9,271 nucleotides of DNA from Alphaproteobacteria bacterium (GTDB taxonomy: Bacteria; Pseudomonadota; Alphaproteobacteria; GCA-2731375), in assembly GCA_030746295.1 (NCBI GenBank), contig JASLMY010000197.1:1-9271 (forward strand). Reading direction: 5' to 3'. Under the pieces are notes generated by a model. The model ran no database searches. It saw nothing but the letters and a program-made list of their open reading frames with translations, and was not told the DNA's origin. The translations under genes and the position numbers were made by a program. Shown one piece after another: positions 6,240 through 9,271 of the stretch. Each line of letters begins with the position of its first letter. Position 1 is the stretch's first letter.

Positions 6240-7376
6240 CTATCGGGTCGGATGGTGCGCCAGCGCGTTTTCGTAGATCTCGACCAATTGAGGCACTACG
6301 GTGCCGCAGTCGTAGCGTTCGGCCTCCCGGCGGCCCCACTCGCCGAGGCGGCGGCGGAGTTCGGCGTCCTGGAGCAGTTGCGCCAGCTTGTCGGCGAGGT
6401 CGTCGGCATCGCCTGGGCGGGTGAGGAAGTCGGCGGCTTCGTCCGTCAGCACCGAGCGGTAGCCGAGGTTGGCTGCGGCGGCGACCGGCTTGCCGCTGGC
6501 CATCGCCTCGACGAGGACGATGCCGAAGCTCTCGCCGTGCAGCGACGGGGCGCAGAAGATGTCGCAGGTCGCAAGTAGGCGGAGCTTGTCTTCCTCGCTG
6601 ACGCGGCCCAGTAGCACGACCTCGGGCAGCGCCTCGGCGGCGACATGGTCGCGGACGGCGCCCGCGTCCTCGCCGTCGCCGACGACGATCAGGCGGGCGT
6701 CCAGACCCCGGCGGCGGAGCCGGGCGTGGGCGTCGAGCAGCTGGTAGATGCCTTTGCGGCGCTCCAGGCGGCTCAGATAGAGGACGTTCAGCTTGCCGTC
6801 GCGATAGGCGTCGATCGGCTGGTGCGGCGCCGAATAGCGGGAGAGGTCCGTGCAAGGCGGCAGGATGTGAAGGCCACATCGCCGCTGGCCCACGAGGTGG
6901 CGGGCAGGCGCCTCGGAGACCGCGATGACACCGTCGAGGCGGGGCAGCAGGAAGAGGCTGATCAAGCGGAATAGCTGGCGGGTCAGGAAGCCCGAGAGGG
7001 TCGGCGGCGGGGTGTCGTGAAAGGTCGCGACGTTGGCGCAAGTGGAGCGCCGGAAGAGCTGGAACGGCATGATCGGCGTCCACATGGTGTGGAAGTGGAG
7101 GACGTCGAAGGCCTCGTCCCGGAGCACGGTCTCAAGCTGTCGCTTCTCCACCCCGCGCGCGATCGTGATCTCGAAGCGGGTCTCGTTGAAGTTGATCGGC
7201 CGCATGGCGCCGAGGTGGATGATGTCGCCGCCGTTCCAACCTTTGGGGGCCGGACCGGGGGCGATGATCTTCGCCACGTGCCCCAGCTCCTTCAGCGTCC
7301 GGACACAGTCTCGGATATGGGTCTGCACGCCGCCCGGCCGGTGAATGTCGTAGGGGCAGACGACGCCGATCTTCAT
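6240..7376 (-). CDS. GT4-family glycosyltransferase, PimA-like
   Basis: This 378-residue GT-B enzyme resembles phosphatidylinositol mannosyltransferase PimA of actinobacteria along its length. IGVVCPYDIHRPGGVQTHI (3-21) has the glycine pair G15-G16 of the donor loop. FDVLHFH (90-96) and VATFHD (116-121, H120) match the acceptor-side region. SRLERRKG (202-209) supplies the diphosphate-binding R203 and K208. GESFGIVLVEAMASGKPV (281-298) is the retaining EX7E motif with E282 and E290. In PimA this architecture moves mannose from GDP-mannose onto the inositol of phosphatidylinositol at the inner membrane face. Here the sugar and lipid are unknown. Its ATG at 7376 overlaps the TGA of the CDP-alcohol phosphatidyltransferase (ATGA), with no strong Shine-Dalgarno, so translation is likely coupled. 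The pair therefore probably makes and then glycosylates a phospholipid headgroup. A GT4 enzyme acting on another glycan remains possible. Confidence 0.92.
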   Translation of the reverse strand: MKIGVVCPYDIHRPGGVQTHIRDCVRTLKELGHVAKIIAPGPAPKGWNGGDIIHLGAMRPINFNETRFEITIARGVEKRQLETVLRDEAFDVLHFHTMWTPIMPFQLFRRSTCANVATFHDTPPPTLSGFLTRQLFRLISLFLLPRLDGVIAVSEAPARHLVGQRRCGLHILPPCTDLSRYSAPHQPIDAYRDGKLNVLYLSRLERRKGIYQLLDAHARLRRRGLDARLIVVGDGEDAGAVRDHVAAEALPEVVLLGRVSEEDKLRLLATCDIFCAPSLHGESFGIVLVEAMASGKPVAAAANLGYRSVLTDEAADFLTRPGDADDLADKLAQLLQDAELRRRLGEWGRREAERYDCGTVVPQLVEIYENALAHHPTR

Positions 7377-8122
7377 GCCAGTCGCCGCAGGATGGCGTAC
7401 TCGGTGTAAAGGAAGTCGAGGGCCGAATAGGCCAAGAGCCAGACCAAGACCCACTCCAGCTGCCCGGAGGCGCCGGCGACCAGCACGAAGAAGGGCAGCA
7501 GGTGGTCGAGGCCCGAGATGAACGGGAAGACGAGGCCGAGGAGGCCGCGCTTTGGCGGCGCCTCGCCTTCGACCGGCTTGTCGTAGGGGTTGGCTTCTTC
7601 CGGCCAGCGCTCGACATAGACCCGGCTGAGACGCGCGGTAATCGCCAGCAGGGCGGCCAGGATGCCGAGCGCCAGGGCCTGGCGGCCGAGCCAACCGAGG
7701 TCGCCGGCGGTGCCGACGCCGGCCTGGATCAAGACCCCGACGGCACCGTACATGATCGGCCGATAGAGGACGTCGACGATAAAGTCGCAATACTGGCCGA
7801 AGCGGCTGATCCGCCCGGTGACCCGGGCGATGTCGCCGTCGACGCAGTCGAGGATGCCGACGGCGATGGCGCCGAGGCTGAGCGCGAGATGGCCTTGGCC
7901 GCCGCCGAGGAGCGCCAGCAACGGTAGGGCGAGGACGACCAGGAAGGAGAGGACGGTGACCGTCGTCGGGCCGAGGCCGACGGCGACGGCCCAGGGAGTC
8001 AGCAGGAACGAGAACGGCCGATAGCAGACCGCGGCACCCCATTCGCCGAAGAGCTCTTCCCTCGACTTGGCACCACGGTAGGCGCGGACGACGTCGGCGA
8101 TTGCGGGACGGTCCAAGGCCAT
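7373..8122 (-). CDS. CDP-alcohol phosphatidyltransferase family protein (copy 2)
   Basis: This 249-residue multi-pass membrane enzyme is clearly different from copy 1 in this window. The family signature is intact: D92, D95, G96, A99, R100, G109, D113 and D117. A polar N-terminal region of about 30 residues precedes the first helix. Hydrophobic stretches lie at about 38-50, 53-72, 79-91, 121-135, 148-162, 194-217 and 221-238. It would condense a CDP-activated lipid or polyol with an alcohol acceptor; the acceptor is unknown, though the coupled PimA-like gene makes an inositol-phosphate-type headgroup an attractive guess. GAGG sits five bases before the ATG at 8122. The gene follows the DUF4833-like gene by 39 bases and overlaps the GT4 gene by four, forming one likely minus-strand operon. 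Confidence 0.92.
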   Translation of the reverse strand: MALDRPAIADVVRAYRGAKSREELFGEWGAAVCYRPFSFLLTPWAVAVGLGPTTVTVLSFLVVLALPLLALLGGGQGHLALSLGAIAVGILDCVDGDIARVTGRISRFGQYCDFIVDVLYRPIMYGAVGVLIQAGVGTAGDLGWLGRQALALGILAALLAITARLSRVYVERWPEEANPYDKPVEGEAPPKRGLLGLVFPFISGLDHLLPFFVLVAGASGQLEWVLVWLLAYSALDFLYTEYAILRRLA

Positions 8123-8161
8123 CTCAACCTCGGGTCCGGGCAGGTCGGCCGCGTGTCTTGC

Positions 8162-8731
8162 TCACGGAACGACGCGCTCGTGGATGATGGCGCCCGTCTT
8201 CAGGTCCTCGCCGAAGATGTCGACGTGGACGATTGTCGGGATGAGGCCGTCTTTCTTGTGCTCGACGAAGAGGAACCGCAGCCGCGCCGGCCGTCCGGCG
8301 ATTGTCGTCGTCGCCCGAACCTTCCCTTTCTGGTCTACGAAGACCTTGAGCTCGCGCTTTGAGAAGGACACCAGCTTGACGAGAAAGGCATCGTCGCCCG
8401 TGGGTCGGGCTTCGACGCCGTAGGCCAAGTGGCGCTCGATGAAGTTGAGCGCCCGTCGCTTGCCGTTGGTGTTGTAGCGCAGCCAGTAGACCTCGACCGG
8501 CCGCTCGGGATCGAGCCTGCCATCGGGTGTTAATCGGGCGTCGTAGACCACGGTGTTCGCGTTCGACGACCGCTGCAGATAGAAGAGCCGCTTGGCATCG
8601 TCGGGTGGCACCGGATAGTCCGGGCGTGGCGAGATCGAGGTGGCGGCGACCGGCAAGGACAGCGCCACCGCAAGAGTCAGGACCAGGCCGCACTGACGGA
8701 CGAGATGAAACGGCAGGGTCATGGTGAGCAT
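8162..8731 (-). CDS. Secreted DUF4833-domain-like protein
   Basis: This is a 189-residue protein from the ATG at 8731, or 186 from the ATG at 8722. The N-terminus is a signal peptide: a basic start with a histidine and arginine, a hydrophobic core at about 14-26 and a probable cut after PVAA (27-30). The mature part holds RLFYLQRSSNANTVVYDA (48-65), PVEVYWLRYNTNGKRRAL (78-95) and IERHLAYGV (98-106), which match the pattern I know as DUF4833. A beta-rich tail with FVDQKGKV (131-138) follows. No lipobox is present, because C14 lies before the hydrophobic core, so it is likely periplasmic. The domain has no assigned activity known to me. It lies 39 bases upstream of the CDP-alcohol phosphatidyltransferase and is probably the first or second gene of that operon, which suggests a periplasmic role in handling the same envelope product. 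Neither candidate start has a strong Shine-Dalgarno. Confidence 0.85.
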   Translation of the reverse strand: MLTMTLPFHLVRQCGLVLTLAVALSLPVAATSISPRPDYPVPPDDAKRLFYLQRSSNANTVVYDARLTPDGRLDPERPVEVYWLRYNTNGKRRALNFIERHLAYGVEARPTGDDAFLVKLVSFSKRELKVFVDQKGKVRATTTIAGRPARLRFLFVEHKKDGLIPTIVHVDIFGEDLKTGAIIHERVVP

Positions 8732-8798
8732 CTGACGGGCGGGGGTCGGCCTCTTCGGCGCGGTTCGGGCGACAAGCTATGGTAGCGAAGGAGCGAAT

Positions 8799-9271
8799 TC
8801 AAGGCGGCAGCAGCCGTTCGCGGCGCAAGATGCCGAGCCATTCCCGCAGCATGTCCTCGGTGTCGATGCAATCGTGGAAGCCATGCCGGCGCGCCTTGAC
8901 GTCGGAGACGATGACCGGACCCGGGGTCTTGCCGGCGGCGAAGGAGAAGTCGGCGAACTGCCAGGCGTCGCCGACAAGGTCCTCGTAGGCGATCGGCCTC
9001 AGATCGTGCGCCGCTTGGATCTCCGCCCAGACCGCGCCCTTATCGGCCATGATTTCCGTGAGGTGCATCGGCTCCGCCGGGCCGAGCGGCATATGGAATT
9101 CGTCGGCGACGACTTGCCAGAGGTCGGCATAGACCATGCAGTCGCCGTTGGTGATATTGAAGATCTCACCCCGGGCGGCCTCGTCGCTCGCGGCCCACTC
9201 GAAGGCCCGGGCCAAGAGCCGTGCGTCCGTCGCCTGGGTCACGTAGGGCGGCCCGCCCGGATGGACGAGCG
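8799..9271 (-). CDS. C-terminal part of a PRISE-like short-chain dehydrogenase/reductase (partial)
   Basis: The open frame runs off the right edge, so the NAD(P)-binding Rossmann N-terminus is missing; 156 codons plus the stop are visible. The frame is read through a valine codon near 9242, which is internal and not a start. Recognisable pieces are the YVTQATDARLLARAFEWAA stretch, then EIFNITNGD, LWQVVADEF, AVWAEI, LVGDAWQFADF, SDVKARRHGF and the closing DTEDMLREWL. This order is the C-terminal half of the SDR group that includes plant progesterone 5-beta-reductase and iridoid synthase (PRISE), and many bacterial proteins of unknown substrate. It likely reduces an enone or a related carbonyl with NADPH. 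It is on the same strand as the DUF4833-like gene, 67 bases upstream, so it may or may not be in that operon. Confidence 0.85.
   Translation of the reverse strand, partial: LVHPGGPPYVTQATDARLLARAFEWAASDEAARGEIFNITNGDCMVYADLWQVVADEFHMPLGPAEPMHLTEIMADKGAVWAEIQAAHDLRPIAYEDLVGDAWQFADFSFAAGKTPGPVIVSDVKARRHGFHDCIDTEDMLREWLGILRRERLLPP

Noticed and set aside
7377..8042. Upstream extension of the PimA-like frame giving a 600-residue protein
   Set aside because: The extension is an arginine/proline-rich shadow of the CDP-alcohol phosphatidyltransferase. The PimA-like homology starts exactly at the ATG at 7376.
1..9271. CRISPR array, tRNA, rRNA, insertion sequence or phage genes
   Set aside because: No regularly spaced repeats, no cloverleaf-like sequence, no transposase or integrase frame and no terminal inverted repeats were seen on reading both strands.

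Overview
The window is a GC-rich, gene-dense stretch of bacterial chromosome. Translation starts are ATG, coding strands favour G or C at the third position, and several genes are inner-membrane or envelope proteins. The kinds of genes present and the codon bias suggest a Gram-negative proteobacterium, perhaps an alphaproteobacterium. That is an inference from style and content; no rRNA or other marker gene is present to confirm it.

Layout. Left block, minus strand (2589 to 1): an FGGY-family carbohydrate kinase, then a CDP-alcohol phosphatidyltransferase, then the N-terminus of a membrane protein that looks like a cyclic-peptide-type ABC exporter, cut by the window edge. Centre-left, plus strand, divergent from the kinase (2674 to 4712): a membrane-anchored exostosin-like glycosyltransferase whose stop codon overlaps the start of a Stealth-family sugar-phosphate transferase. 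Centre (4713 to 5050): a 338-base stretch with no convincing gene, then a class V PLP-dependent aminotransferase-fold enzyme on the plus strand (5051 to 6205). Right block, minus strand (9271 to 6240): the C-terminal part of a PRISE-like short-chain dehydrogenase, a secreted DUF4833-like protein, a second CDP-alcohol phosphatidyltransferase, and a PimA-like GT4 glycosyltransferase translationally coupled to it by an ATGA overlap.

How the genes may work together. Two different CDP-alcohol phosphatidyltransferases, a Stealth phosphotransferase, two glycosyltransferases and a sugar kinase lie within about 8 kb. All of these chemistries either make phosphodiester-linked polyols or sugars or decorate them. 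The right block repeats the logic of the mycobacterial pgsA1/pimA pair: a CDP-alcohol phosphotransferase makes a phospholipid headgroup and a PimA-type enzyme glycosylates it. The centre-left pair could add a sugar and then a sugar phosphate to a glycan or glycolipid. The most interesting reading is an undescribed pathway for a glycosylated phospholipid or phosphoglycan of the envelope. Substrates and products cannot be read from the sequence, and no cytidylyltransferase for a CDP-polyol is visible in the window.
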